Positions 29,799-38,045 are shown, numbered from the stretch's first letter. The stretch: DNA of 38,165 bases from JBQLZO01 sp052168315 (GCA_052168315.1 JBQLZO010000063.1:1-38165); one strand, 5' to 3'. Translations and numbers: made by a program. Notes: generated from the letters alone by a model not told the origin.

Positions 29799-30428
29799 AT
29801 GGAACTGACCAAGCGGCAGAGGATGATGCTGGGGGTTCTGGGGGTTGCCGGGGCCGCGTTGGTGGTTGACTTCCTGTTGCCCGGGCCTTCTTCGGCCAGC
29901 GCGGCGGCTCCGGCCGCGGAGGCGGGCGGCGGCGGTGGGGCGGTGGCCGATGGTGGGAAGGGTGCGGGTGCGGGCGGGGGCGGCGTCGTTGCGAAGGTTG
30001 CGGGCACGGAGGAGGGCGGGGAACGATTCATGCGTGTGATCGCGCGTCTTCGCGAGATCGATGCGTCTGTTGACCGTGGGGACCCGGTGGCCGAGGCGTT
30101 CGGTCGGGTGGTGGTGGCGGCGCCGGTGGTCCTGGCTGAGGTCGCTGAAGTTGCGGACTCGGCGGGGCCTGCGCTTCCCGAGGCGATCCCGGACGCTGTC
30201 GCGGCGCCGGTGGTTCTCGAGCCCACAGCGCCGGTCGAGGTGGTGAGCCCGCCGGTGGTTCGGCTCACGAGCATCGTCGGGTCCGGGGATGGGCGCGTGG
30301 CGGTGATCGATGGTGAGCTGCTCCGCGCGGGGCAGATGGTTCAGGGGTGGCGGATCGACCGGATCGCGGAGCGTTCTGTGTTCCTCGTGCGTGGGGATGC
30401 CCGCGCGCGGCTGGAGCTGGGTCGGTGA
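29799..30428 (+). CDS. PilP/GspC-like protein
   Basis: 209 residues. One membrane segment (about 10-27: MMLGVLGVAGAALVVDFLLPG), then a Gly/Ala-rich linker, a helical stretch (MRVIARLREIDASVDRGD), a Pro/Val-rich spacer, and a compact C-terminal domain of about 55 residues (RLTSIVGSGDGRVAVIDGELL to the end, RARLELGR). That last domain has the homology-region pattern of GspC/PilP proteins, with a beta barrel that binds the secretin. The start was chosen at ATG 29799 (MELTKRQR), matching homologues I recall; ATG 29769, with GAGGG six bases upstream, adds ten residues. It is the likely link to a secretin encoded elsewhere. Confidence 0.7.
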   Translation: MELTKRQRMMLGVLGVAGAALVVDFLLPGPSSASAAAPAAEAGGGGGAVADGGKGAGAGGGGVVAKVAGTEEGGERFMRVIARLREIDASVDRGDPVAEAFGRVVVAAPVVLAEVAEVADSAGPALPEAIPDAVAAPVVLEPTAPVEVVSPPVVRLTSIVGSGDGRVAVIDGELLRAGQMVQGWRIDRIAERSVFLVRGDARARLELGR

Positions 30429-30532
30429 TTTCCCTTGCGCGGGGCCCGGATTGGGCGGTTCGGGCGGAATGGCGGTTCAGTTTGGATGTCCTGGTGTCGA
30501 TGTCGTTGCGGTTGAGCGACCCTGATCGTTTG

Positions 30533-30546
30533 TTGGCTGTCGCCAA
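30533..30546 (+). promoter_or_regulatory. Leader hairpin just before the pilin ribosome site
   Basis: TTGGC and GCCAA form a 5-bp stem with a TGTC loop, ending six bases before the AAAGGAAG ribosome site. The 136-base leader before the pilin gene is less G-rich than its surroundings and is the longest gap in the operon, so it may hold an internal promoter or stabilising structure for high pilin expression. Confidence 0.3.
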
Positions 30547-30564
30547 TTGCAAAGGAAGTGGACC

Positions 30565-31044
30565 ATGAGTGTGACCCATTCGACATCGTGGCGGCGCGGA
30601 TTCAGCCTTCTGGAGCTCGTGATCGTCGTTGTGATTCTCGGGATTCTCGGGGCGATCGCGATCCCGCGTCTGAGCCGTGGATCGGCCGGCGCGGCGGATT
30701 CGGCGCTCGTGTCGAACCTCGCGGTGCTCCGCAACGGGATCGATCTGTACGCGGCCGAGCACAACGGGACATTCCCGCTTGTGGCGACCTTCAGCGATCA
30801 GATGCTGACCTACACGGACATCGACGGCGCGACCAACGCGACGAAGGATGCGACGCACATCTACGGCCCGTACCTGCGTTCGATCCCGGCGCTGCCGGTG
30901 GGGACGAAGAAGGGCGAGACGGGCGTCGCGGCGGCGGTGGGCGCCGGTATCGGCTGGATGTACGACGAGGACACCGGTGTGATCACGGCGGCGCTGCCGA
31001 ACACCGAGCTTGACTCGCGCGGCGTGGCGTACAGCGATTATTGA
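30565..31044 (+). CDS. Major pilin / GspG-like pseudopilin
   Basis: 159 residues. Prepilin motif RRGFSLLELVIVVVILGILGAIAIPRL: cleavage after Gly 12 leaves Phe 13 as residue +1 and Glu 17 as the +5 Glu. The hydrophobic helix is 13-34. The rest (about 40-159) is a small globular head with LYAAEHNGTFP and ending in DSRGVAYSDY. GspG ends in a Ca2+-binding loop; the sequence here (YDEDTGVITAALPNTELDSRG) has suitable acidic residues but the match is not certain. AAAGGAAG before ATG 30565 is the best ribosome site in the operon. It would be the main pseudopilus or pilus subunit. The gene is separated from the next by 76 bases. Confidence 0.9.
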   Translation: MSVTHSTSWRRGFSLLELVIVVVILGILGAIAIPRLSRGSAGAADSALVSNLAVLRNGIDLYAAEHNGTFPLVATFSDQMLTYTDIDGATNATKDATHIYGPYLRSIPALPVGTKKGETGVAAAVGAGIGWMYDEDTGVITAALPNTELDSRGVAYSDY

Positions 31045-31120
31045 ATCGCGGCCCGTCGGGAGTGGAGAGAACGCCTCTTCGGCGGAGTGCCGGATGGGGC
31101 CTGGACATAAGGGGATCGTG

Positions 31121-31693
31121 ATGGCTGCGATCTCGGAACAACGATCAGACGCCGATGCCGGCGGCGCGGAGGAGCGCCCGCCGGCATTGTTGCTGCGCGG
31201 GCGGGTCGGCGCTTCGATGCTGGAGCTGCTGATGGTTCTGTCGCTGGTGGGGGTGATGGCGGCGGTGTGCGTGCCGCGGTTGGCGGGTGCGCAGGCGCGT
31301 CACCAGGAGGAGAACCGGGCGCGGGCGGTGGAGCGCGCGCTGGCGCACGCGCGTTCGGAGGCTCGTCGTCGTTCGGTGGATGTGCGCGTGCGGTTCAACG
31401 GCCAGGATGAGGTGATCGACCTGGTGGCGGATCCGGACGGGGCGGCGGTGTCGCTGCCCTGGCGGGGTGATGTGGCGGGGACGCGTGCGGATCGGGATGT
31501 GACGCTGGCCTGGCTGGTGGTGGTGGATGCGCACGGCGGGGTTGAGTTGACGGGTGTTCCTGCGGCGGAGGCGGTGGGCGAGGCCGTGGAGGATGTGGTG
31601 CTGCGGGGCGCCAAGGGTGGTGAGGGCGGCGACGAGGAGGCGAAGGACGAGGAGGGCGGCGGCGCGGAGGAAGAGAAGGGGGGTGGCGCATGA
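31121..31693 (+). CDS. GspH-like minor pseudopilin
   Basis: 190 residues. Cleavage site RVG/ASMLELLMVLSLVGVMAAVC: Gly 30 then Glu 35 at +5, with a long 30-residue leader. The head holds the paired beta strands typical of GspH/FimT (VRVRFNGQDEVIDLVAD, DVTLAWLVVVDAHGG). The C-terminus is an acidic Lys/Glu/Gly tail (EEAKDEEGGGAEEEKGGG). It starts at ATG 31121 after AAGGGGA. Its stop overlaps the next start as ATGA. Confidence 0.75.
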   Translation: MAAISEQRSDADAGGAEERPPALLLRGRVGASMLELLMVLSLVGVMAAVCVPRLAGAQARHQEENRARAVERALAHARSEARRRSVDVRVRFNGQDEVIDLVADPDGAAVSLPWRGDVAGTRADRDVTLAWLVVVDAHGGVELTGVPAAEAVGEAVEDVVLRGAKGGEGGDEEAKDEEGGGAEEEKGGGA

Positions 31694-32760
31694 GGTGTGG
31701 CACGATGGGATGCGCTGCGCGGCGGCGGGGCGGGTTCACGCTGATCGAGGCGGTGCTGAGCCTGGGGATCCTGGCGGTGCTGATGGTGACGATCGGCGCT
31801 GCGATGTCGGTGATGACTCGGTTGATGCCATCGGCGGACGATCCGCGTCCGGCGGCGTTGTCGATGAGCGAGGCGATGGAGATTCTGCAGGCGGATGTGA
31901 GTTCGGCGGTGTCGGTGGGGACGCTGGACGGCGAGAGCCTGAAGATGGTGGTGGCGGGGGCCGGGGCCGGCGGTGCGCGGGCGGGTGTGGTGTACGAGTT
32001 TGATGGGGATGCTGGGACGATCACGCGGTCGGTTGGGGGTGGCGCGGGCGTCGTGCTGGCGGACTCGATCGATGAGGCGAGTTTCTTCGGGATCGGGTCT
32101 GAGGTGGTGGTGACGCCGGCGGTGGTCGGGGAAGTGGAATCGAGCACGCTGGGGAGCGATGCGATCAGCTGCACGAACAATGACCTGGTGTTCGAGAGCG
32201 GGCGCGCGGTGCGGCAGGAGTTGAGCCCGACGCTGCGGGCGGGGGTGACGGCGTGGCGGGTGACTGGACTGACGCTGCGGCTGAAGCAGCACCAGTTCCT
32301 GTCGAATGGGGACTGCGAGGTGTCTTTCCACCGGATCGACGACGATGGCGTGATGACGATGGAGCCGATCGCGCGGTTCACGGTGGCGATCTCCTCGATG
32401 CCTTCTTCGCTGTTCGCGCCTTCGTCGACTCGGTATCGGGTGACGGACATGCCGTGGATCTCGGCGGGTGAGCGGGTGGCGTTTGTGATGAGACCCACTG
32501 ACGGTGGAAGTTTCCGTTCGCGTGCGGCGACGAGCGCGGGGCATCCATCGCTGGAGATTCTGTCGGACGACTGGAGTTCCGGGACGCCGCTGGGAGGCTG
32601 GCTGGTGTGCTTCGGGCTGACGGGCGAGGTGGAGGTCGGGGGCTCGCCGCCGGAGACGATGGCAGCGTTGGATGTGATTGGGATGAAGGTGGATCATCGT
32701 GATCTGGGTGTGATGAGGCATGTGATCCGGCCGATGGCGCCGGTGGTGGTGCGGCCATGA
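31690..32760 (+). CDS. GspJ-like minor pseudopilin
   Basis: 356 residues. Prepilin motif RRRGGFTLIEAVLSLGILAVL with cleavage after Gly 15 and Glu 20 at +5. The large head (about 45-356) is the right size for GspJ; it contains SMSEAMEILQADVSSAVSV, a helix that follows the membrane segment in that family, and many beta strands after it. Two Cys residues occur in the head (CTNNDL, GDCEVS) and could form a disulfide. Overlaps both neighbours by four bases. J, I and K pseudopilins form the tip complex in T2SS. Confidence 0.75.
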   Translation: MRCGTMGCAARRRGGFTLIEAVLSLGILAVLMVTIGAAMSVMTRLMPSADDPRPAALSMSEAMEILQADVSSAVSVGTLDGESLKMVVAGAGAGGARAGVVYEFDGDAGTITRSVGGGAGVVLADSIDEASFFGIGSEVVVTPAVVGEVESSTLGSDAISCTNNDLVFESGRAVRQELSPTLRAGVTAWRVTGLTLRLKQHQFLSNGDCEVSFHRIDDDGVMTMEPIARFTVAISSMPSSLFAPSSTRYRVTDMPWISAGERVAFVMRPTDGGSFRSRAATSAGHPSLEILSDDWSSGTPLGGWLVCFGLTGEVEVGGSPPETMAALDVIGMKVDHRDLGVMRHVIRPMAPVVVRP

Positions 32761-33362
32761 GTGAGTGTGTGATGATTCAGCGGCACGGCGTGGGCGGCGG
32801 TGTTGGCTGGCGCGGTCGGCGTGGGTTCACGCTGGTCGAGGCGGTGGTGGCCGTGGGGTTTGTGGGCGTGGCGCTGGCGGGTGTGTTGTCGCTGGCGCCG
32901 GCGATGGTGCGTGGGCAGCACGAGGCGAGCGAGCGTGCGCGTGGCGCGGCGGCGGCGAGCCACCTGCTGTTCCTGTTCGAGAGCGGCGAGCTGGCGGGCG
33001 CGGAGGTGGAGGAGCTGGACGAGGTCGGGGGGACGGTGGGCGTGCAGGTCGGCGGGCTGGGGATTGGCTTGTCGCTGGGCGGGCTGCTGCCGGGCGTGGT
33101 GGTTTCGGTGGAGGCCGGCGGCGATGCGGATGATGCGGCGCCGACGGAGACGGCGGAGATCGAGAAGTCGATCGACGGGTTCGATGGGTTCGTGCGGGTG
33201 TCGCAGGTGGACCCGGTGACGCTGGTCACGACGACGGACGAGACGGGGACGCTGCTGATCGAGGTGCGGATCGAGCGTGATGGGCGGGAAGTCTCGCGGG
33301 TGGTGGTGGTTCGGACGGAGGGTTGGGGCGAGGCGGTCTCGCGCCGGGAGGTGCTGCCATGA
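32757..33362 (+). CDS. GspI-like minor pseudopilin
   Basis: 201 residues. Prepilin motif WRGRRGFTLVEAVVAVGFVGVALAG, cleaved after Gly 23, with Glu 28 at +5; the leader is long. The head starts with HEASERARGAAAASHLLFLFESGE, similar to the QQxLAxxLAxxxLE helix of GspI. C-terminal beta strands include DPVTLVTTTDETGTLLIEVRI. It is small, as expected for GspI, and sits between the J-like and K-like genes with four-base overlaps on each side. Confidence 0.75.
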   Translation: MSECVMIQRHGVGGGVGWRGRRGFTLVEAVVAVGFVGVALAGVLSLAPAMVRGQHEASERARGAAAASHLLFLFESGELAGAEVEELDEVGGTVGVQVGGLGIGLSLGGLLPGVVVSVEAGGDADDAAPTETAEIEKSIDGFDGFVRVSQVDPVTLVTTTDETGTLLIEVRIERDGREVSRVVVVRTEGWGEAVSRREVLP

Positions 33363-34534
33363 TGGGTGCTCGTCGACGGGGATCGATTTACCTGGCCGCG
33401 ACCTCCGGGCTGGTGATGGTGGCGGGGGTTGGTCTGGCGGGGATGGCGATGATGCGCGCGGACCGTTCGACGCTGGACGGGACGCAGGACATCGCGCGGC
33501 TGCGGGCGCTGGCGGGGTCGGGGCTGGAGCTGGCCGCGCAGCGGATGAGCGATGATGCGGGGTGGCGCGAGGAGTATGTGGCGGATCCTGTGTGGAGCTG
33601 GACGATCGACGGGGCTTCGGTGGGGGTGACGATCACGGATCCTGTGGATGGTGATGTGGGCGATGATCTGTTCGATGATGTGATCGTGACGAGCTGGGCG
33701 GAGCGGGATGGGACGCGGCAGGGGATGCGGGTGCGGATGCGGATGGAGGAGGCGGGTGGGACGCTGCTGGGTTCGACGATTGCGAGCACCGGGTACATCC
33801 TGGTGGACAACGCCAACCCGGTGGAGGTGGGTTCGTACCTGTACACGCTGACGAACTTCCGGGCGCGGTTCGGATCGGTGGTGGATGGGGATGTGGCGGC
33901 GGTGGGGAGCATCCAGACCTCGGATGGGTCAACGATTACGGGTGGGACGCGGTCCGGGATCAGCGCACACGCGTTCCCGGATCGCGGACGGGCGTTCGAT
34001 GCGTGGATCGCGCGGGCGACGCCGATCGATCCCGCGCTGCTGCCAAACGGGAACGAGCTGACGGGGGTGCGTCTGGCGGCGGATTCGAATCCTTTCGGGG
34101 CGACGAACCCGGAAGGGATCTACTGGATCGACGGCCCGAAGGACTACCGGTTGTGGGTGCGGGATGTGGTGATCGGTGGGACGCTGATCGTGACGAATGT
34201 CGCGACGGGGATGCATGTGCAGGGGAACTTCGAGGCGGTGGGGGCGGATGGGGCGACGCCGGTGCTGATGGTGGATGGTCCTTGCGAGTTCGACAACGAC
34301 ATGACGGGTGCGGCACGGCTGCAGGGGGTGGTGCTGATCGACGGGGGTCTGGATGTGGAGGCGCCGCTGCTGGCGACCGGGCCGTTCTTCGTGTACGGGG
34401 ATGTCCATATCGAGAATGTGCAGGTTCGGATCATTCCGAGCGGGGAGTTGAGCGAGAGCGTGTTCCCTGAGGGGTTCGCGACGCGTTCGGCATCGGCGGT
34501 GGTGGATGGGAGCTGGCATCGGGCGGTGGATTGA
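33359..34534 (+). CDS. GspK/PilX-like minor pseudopilin lacking Glu+5
   Basis: 391 residues. Leader MMGARRRG, then SIYLAATSGLVMVAGVGLAGM. Cleavage after Gly 8 would put Ala at +5; lack of Glu at +5 is the known feature of GspK in T2SS. The helix following it, ARLRALAGSGLELAAQRMSDD, resembles GspK/PilX. The large head (about 70-391) is beta-rich with ADSNPFGATNPEGIYWIDG and repeated GGTLIVTNV, VQGNFEAVG patterns that suggest a right-handed beta-solenoid, which is not typical of GspK. It is the last gene of the run, overlapping the I-like gene by four bases. A plausible tip protein with an unusual head. Confidence 0.65.
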   Translation: MMGARRRGSIYLAATSGLVMVAGVGLAGMAMMRADRSTLDGTQDIARLRALAGSGLELAAQRMSDDAGWREEYVADPVWSWTIDGASVGVTITDPVDGDVGDDLFDDVIVTSWAERDGTRQGMRVRMRMEEAGGTLLGSTIASTGYILVDNANPVEVGSYLYTLTNFRARFGSVVDGDVAAVGSIQTSDGSTITGGTRSGISAHAFPDRGRAFDAWIARATPIDPALLPNGNELTGVRLAADSNPFGATNPEGIYWIDGPKDYRLWVRDVVIGGTLIVTNVATGMHVQGNFEAVGADGATPVLMVDGPCEFDNDMTGAARLQGVVLIDGGLDVEAPLLATGPFFVYGDVHIENVQVRIIPSGELSESVFPEGFATRSASAVVDGSWHRAVD

Positions 34535-34760
34535 GTTGGTTGGTCTTGGGGGGTGGTGGTGGGTGAGGAGTGGTCGGGGGGTTGCGGGGATTGGGGCGGG
34601 GGCGATGCCGGCGGTTCCGGCGCGGTGGGTAGGGCTTTGGGATGAGGGTGTTGGATCGGCGCGGGCGGGCGCTGTGATGGCGCGGCGGTGGCGCTGATGA
34701 GCGGCGTGGGGTGCGGTGGGGGGCTGGGTTGTGGTGGTTTGTGTGGGGCGGGTGGGTGAA

Positions 34761-34785
34761 CGCCCGGGGCCGCTCGGGCTCGTTT
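34761..34785 (+). terminator. Possible terminator of the secretion operon
   Basis: GCCCG and CGGGC pair around an 8-base loop and are followed by TCGTTTC. It is 226 bases after the last pseudopilin stop, which is far, so it is only a candidate. Confidence 0.3.
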
Positions 34786-34818
34786 CAGAACCAGATGGTG
34801 TCGAGACGGTTGAGGAGA

Positions 34819-34833
34819 CGGGCCAGCGGCCCG
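34819..34833 (-). terminator. Hairpin downstream of the HD-GYP gene
   Basis: CGGGCC and GGCCCG form a 6-bp GC stem with a 3-base loop. It lies 36 bases past the stop codon of the minus-strand gene. No T-run follows, so termination would have to depend on the stem alone or on Rho. Confidence 0.35.
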
Positions 34834-34868
34834 ACCCGCGGAGATCGGAAAGGTCGTGAGACGAGGTC

Positions 34869-36419
34869 TCAGGCGGCTTTGGCCTGGGGGGCGGGCTGGC
34901 GTGCGGCCTCTTCGCGGGCGAGCTGCTTGTAGTAGGGGGCGAGGTCAAGGGCGAGGAAGGCCTCGGCGATGCGGGGGTCGAACTGGGTGCCGCTGCCGGA
35001 CCTGATCTGCTCGAGGGCGCGCTCTGGGCTCATGCCCATGCGGTAGGCCCTGGTGGAGCTCATGGCGTCGAAGGAATCCGCGACGGCGAGGATGCGGGCG
35101 ATCTCCGGGGTGGCCTCGGCGACGAGGGCGTGGGGGTAGCCCTTGCCATCCCAGCGCTCGTGGTGGTGGAGGACGCCTGGGAGGACATCCTCGAGCTCGT
35201 GGACGCTCTCGAGGATGGTGTACCCGACGACGGGGTGGGTCTTGATGATCTCGAACTCTTCCTCGGTGAGTCTGTCGGGCTTGGTGAGGATGTGCTCGGG
35301 GACGCCGATCTTGCCGATGTCGTGGACGATGCCGGCGACGCGGATGCGTTCGATCTGCTCGGGCGGGAGTCCGAGCTTCTGGGCGATCATGACGCTGAGC
35401 ATGGCGACGCGCTCTGAGTGGCCGCGGGTGTAGGGGTCCTTGGCATCGACGGCGGCCGAGAGCGCGCGGAGCATGCCGTAGAAGGCTCTCTCGCGTTCCT
35501 CGTCGAGGGCGGAGTTCTCGATGAACGGGCCGAGGAAGCCGCCGACGCTCTCGATGAGTGTGAGGTCGTAGCTGTCGATCTCCCTGCGGTGCTCGCCCCT
35601 TCCGGCGAGGACGAGGGTTGCGACGATCTCGTCGGCGATGACGATGGGCTGGATGAGTGTGACGCCGTGGTTGGGGTCCTCGTGCATCGCGGCGGCGGTG
35701 CTGCCTTTCTCGATGCAGGCGATGTAGAGGAGTTCTTTGGAGCGGTTGGTGAGGTCTTCCTGCTCCGGGCACTCGGGGCCGCCGCCGATGACGGCCCTGC
35801 GGACGGCGCGGGGGAGGAGTTCGGACTGCTCGAAGACGATGCTGGCCCATGCGAATCCGAGTGAGCCGGCGATCTCGGCGCATGCCTCGACGATCTGGAG
35901 TTCGAGGGCGTCGGTGCGGTTGAGCATCCGGGAGAGGCCGTGCATGAGGACATTGCACTCGTAGGCGTCGGCGAGTTTTTCTGCCAGGTCGTCGGCGGCG
36001 GACTCGACGCTGTCGGCGAGGGCGAGGTCGTCGGCGGTGAATCCGAGTGCGGTGATGAGGCGGTCGGCGTCGGCGAGGTCGGCGACGAGGCAGGTGGAGA
36101 GGGCGCGGCAGAGGGACTCGGCGCGCTGTGGGTCGAAGAGGGTGTTGATCTCGGAGCGGACGGGGATGATGCCGACGAGCGGGCGGCGGTCGCTGGGGTG
36201 CGAGCCGAGGCTGATGGCGCGGTACGCGGCGTGGCGCTCGTCGGGGGTGTTGTTGTCCAGGAGCCAGCGGAGGGCTTCGACGGGCTCGGGGGCGGTGGGC
36301 CAGACGACTTCGGAGCGGGCGCCGGTTCCGCGCAGGACAACGGCGATGCGGACGCGGGCGGCGCGCTCGGCGAGCTTTGAGATGCTCTTGCTGAATTCGC
36401 TCTGCCCGTGCGTGGTCAT
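34869..36419 (-). CDS. GAF/HD-GYP cyclic-di-GMP phosphodiesterase-like protein
   Basis: 516 residues. An N-terminal region (1-150) is of unknown fold. It is followed by a GAF-like domain (about 165-303, LELQIVEACAEIAGSLGFAWASIVF) and the HD-GYP domain (about 308-500). In the latter, HDIGKIGVPEHIL carries His 366-Asp 367, and HHERWDGKGYP (419-429) carries the second signature with GYP intact; an enzyme hydrolysing c-di-GMP is expected. RGHSERVAML is the preceding conserved helix. The gene overlaps the receiver gene by four bases (ATGA), so the two are translated together. Together they resemble a split two-component output with the receiver separate. Confidence 0.92.
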   Translation of the reverse strand: MTTHGQSEFSKSISKLAERAARVRIAVVLRGTGARSEVVWPTAPEPVEALRWLLDNNTPDERHAAYRAISLGSHPSDRRPLVGIIPVRSEINTLFDPQRAESLCRALSTCLVADLADADRLITALGFTADDLALADSVESAADDLAEKLADAYECNVLMHGLSRMLNRTDALELQIVEACAEIAGSLGFAWASIVFEQSELLPRAVRRAVIGGGPECPEQEDLTNRSKELLYIACIEKGSTAAAMHEDPNHGVTLIQPIVIADEIVATLVLAGRGEHRREIDSYDLTLIESVGGFLGPFIENSALDEERERAFYGMLRALSAAVDAKDPYTRGHSERVAMLSVMIAQKLGLPPEQIERIRVAGIVHDIGKIGVPEHILTKPDRLTEEEFEIIKTHPVVGYTILESVHELEDVLPGVLHHHERWDGKGYPHALVAEATPEIARILAVADSFDAMSSTRAYRMGMSPERALEQIRSGSGTQFDPRIAEAFLALDLAPYYKQLAREEAARQPAPQAKAA

Positions 36420-36832
36420 GCGGCCTCCGCTTCGGAGGGCTTGTTGAGGATGGATTGGGCCATCTCGATGAGCTTGCGCGCGCTGAAGGGCTTGCTCATG
36501 AGGGAGGTGACGCCGGCCTGGGCGATGTCCTTGTCGGAGATCATGAAGGAGCGCGCGGTGAGGAGGATGAAGGGGGGGCGGTTGTTTCCGAGGCGTTCGT
36601 TGAGGGCTCTGGCGAAGCTGAGGCCGTCGAGGATGGGCATCTGGACATCGGAGATGACGAGGTGCGGTCGCTGGGTGAGGGCGAGTTCGAGGCCCTCCTT
36701 GCCGTTCGAGGCGGTGAGGACGGTGTATCCGGCGGCCTCGAAGCGCTTGGCGACGACGCGCACGATGGGCGCCTCATCGTCGACGACGAGGACCCGCGTC
36801 TGTGCCTGGGTCTGGGATTCCGGGGTGTCCAT
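36416..36832 (-). CDS. CheY-like single-domain response regulator
   Basis: 138 residues, one receiver domain with no output domain. Asp 18 and 19 (VVDDEAP), phospho-acceptor Asp 62 (VISDVQMP), Thr 92 (LTARS) and Lys 114 (SKPF) are all present. The residue after Thr is Ala, as expected. The N-terminal nine residues are polar. It overlaps the HD-GYP gene by four bases and probably controls it. No kinase is next to it; the sensor kinase at 22575-24053 is the only one in the window. No Shine-Dalgarno site precedes ATG 36832. Confidence 0.93.
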   Translation of the reverse strand: MDTPESQTQAQTRVLVVDDEAPIVRVVAKRFEAAGYTVLTASNGKEGLELALTQRPHLVISDVQMPILDGLSFARALNERLGNNRPPFILLTARSFMISDKDIAQAGVTSLMSKPFSARKLIEMAQSILNKPSEAEAA

Positions 36833-37061
36833 CGTCGGTCATATCGGGAGGATCGGGGCGAGTCTGGAGCGGATGCGGACCTTCGGGGCGCGCGGGCCAT
36901 GTATGGGCTGCGTGGAGGACCCCAGCGGCGCGGGCGCTCGGGGGGCGCGGGCGCCGGAATCAGGGGGCGCGCTCCCCGGGGCGGGCGTGGCGTGGGGTGG
37001 ATCGCGGTGGGGCGGTGGTGGTTGCTTTGGCGTTGGGAAATGGGTGGGATTGTGGCGGGGG

Positions 37062-38030
37062 TCACCAGCCCATGACATAGGCGAAGATGAGGGGGGCGAC
37101 GATGGTGGCGTCGGACTCGATGACGAAGCGTGGGGTGTCGGGGGCGAGCTTGCCCCAGGTGATCTTTTCGTTGGGGACCGCGCCGGAGTAGGACCCGAAA
37201 GAGGTGGTGGAGTCGGAGATCTGGCAGAAGTAGGACCAGATGGGGACATCGCGCTTGAGGTCGTAGTTAAGCATGGGGACGACGCAGATGGGGAAGTCGC
37301 CGGCGATGCCGCCGCCGACCTGGAAGAAGCCGAGCTTGGTGCCTCCCTTGGTCAGGGGCTCGTAGAAGGCGGCGAGTGCGGTCATGTACTCGATGCCGGA
37401 CTTGATGGTGGTGGGGTTGGCGATGTCTCCGGAGATGATGTGGGAGGCGTAGATGTTGCCGAGGGTGGAGTCTTCCCAGCCGGGGACGAAGACGGGGAGG
37501 TTCTTCTCGGCCGCGGCGAGGAGCCAGGAATCCTTGGGATCGATCTCGTACTCGCTCTCGAGTTCGCGGGAGAGGAGGAGGTCGTAGAAGAACTCGTGGG
37601 GGAGCTTGCGCTGGGAGGCGCGGTCGGCGGCGACCCATCGTTCGAGCATGTGGGTTTCCATCTTGCGGATGGCGTGCTCTTCGGGGATGCAGGTGTCGGT
37701 GACGCGGGCGAGGCCGCGGTCGAGGAGGTCGGCCTCATCCTGAGCGGAGAGCCCCCGCCAGTTGGGGATGCGCTCGTACCTGGAGTGGGCGACGAGGTTG
37801 AAGACATCTTCCTCGAGGTTGGCGCCGGTGCAGGAGATGGCGTGGACCTTGCCCTGGCGGATCATCTCGGCGAGCGATTTGCCGAGTTCGGCGGTGGACA
37901 TGGCGCCGGCGAGGGTGACCATCATCTGGCCCTTGTCATCGAGCAGGTCGCGCCAGGCCTGTGCGGCGTCGATGACGGTGGCGGCGTTGAAGTGCTTGTA
38001 GTGGTGCTTCATGAAGTTTGTGATGTGCAT
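37062..38030 (-). CDS. Deoxyhypusine synthase family protein
   Basis: 322 residues. Family motifs are intact: MVTLAGAMSTAELGKSLAEMI, ISCTGANLEEDVFNLVA, FVPGWEDSTLGN, KLGFFQVGGGIAGDFPICVVP and the substrate Lys 294 in ITWGKLAP. In eukaryotes and archaea it modifies eIF5A with spermidine; bacteria have no eIF5A, and bacterial members are linked to homospermidine or related polyamine synthesis. The bacterial role here is therefore inference. It starts at ATG 38030, with GGAAGGA eight bases upstream; an in-frame ATG six codons further in is possible. A small hairpin covers that ribosome site. Confidence 0.92.
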   Translation of the reverse strand: MHITNFMKHHYKHFNAATVIDAAQAWRDLLDDKGQMMVTLAGAMSTAELGKSLAEMIRQGKVHAISCTGANLEEDVFNLVAHSRYERIPNWRGLSAQDEADLLDRGLARVTDTCIPEEHAIRKMETHMLERWVAADRASQRKLPHEFFYDLLLSRELESEYEIDPKDSWLLAAAEKNLPVFVPGWEDSTLGNIYASHIISGDIANPTTIKSGIEYMTALAAFYEPLTKGGTKLGFFQVGGGIAGDFPICVVPMLNYDLKRDVPIWSYFCQISDSTTSFGSYSGAVPNEKITWGKLAPDTPRFVIESDATIVAPLIFAYVMGW

Positions 38031-38032
38031 GG

Positions 38033-38045
38033 GGAAGGTCCTTCC
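38033..38045 (-). promoter_or_regulatory. Hairpin over the ribosome site of the deoxyhypusine-synthase-like gene
   Basis: GGAAG and CTTCC pair around a 3-base loop, and the GGAAG arm is the Shine-Dalgarno site of the gene just downstream on the minus strand. Closed, it would hide the site; open, it would allow translation. It is short and could be chance. Confidence 0.4.

Larger units (their letters stand above)
34535..34868. other. Intergenic region with several hairpins after the secretion operon
   Basis: No gene is supported. The region lies between two convergent transcripts. It contains GCCCG/CGGGC (34761-34778) followed by TCGTTTC, CGGGCC/GGCCCG with a 3-base loop (34819-34833), and TGAGAC/GTCTCA (34857-34871), which overlaps the HD-GYP stop codon. 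The rest is G-rich with no ribosome site or open frame worth calling. Confidence 0.5.
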
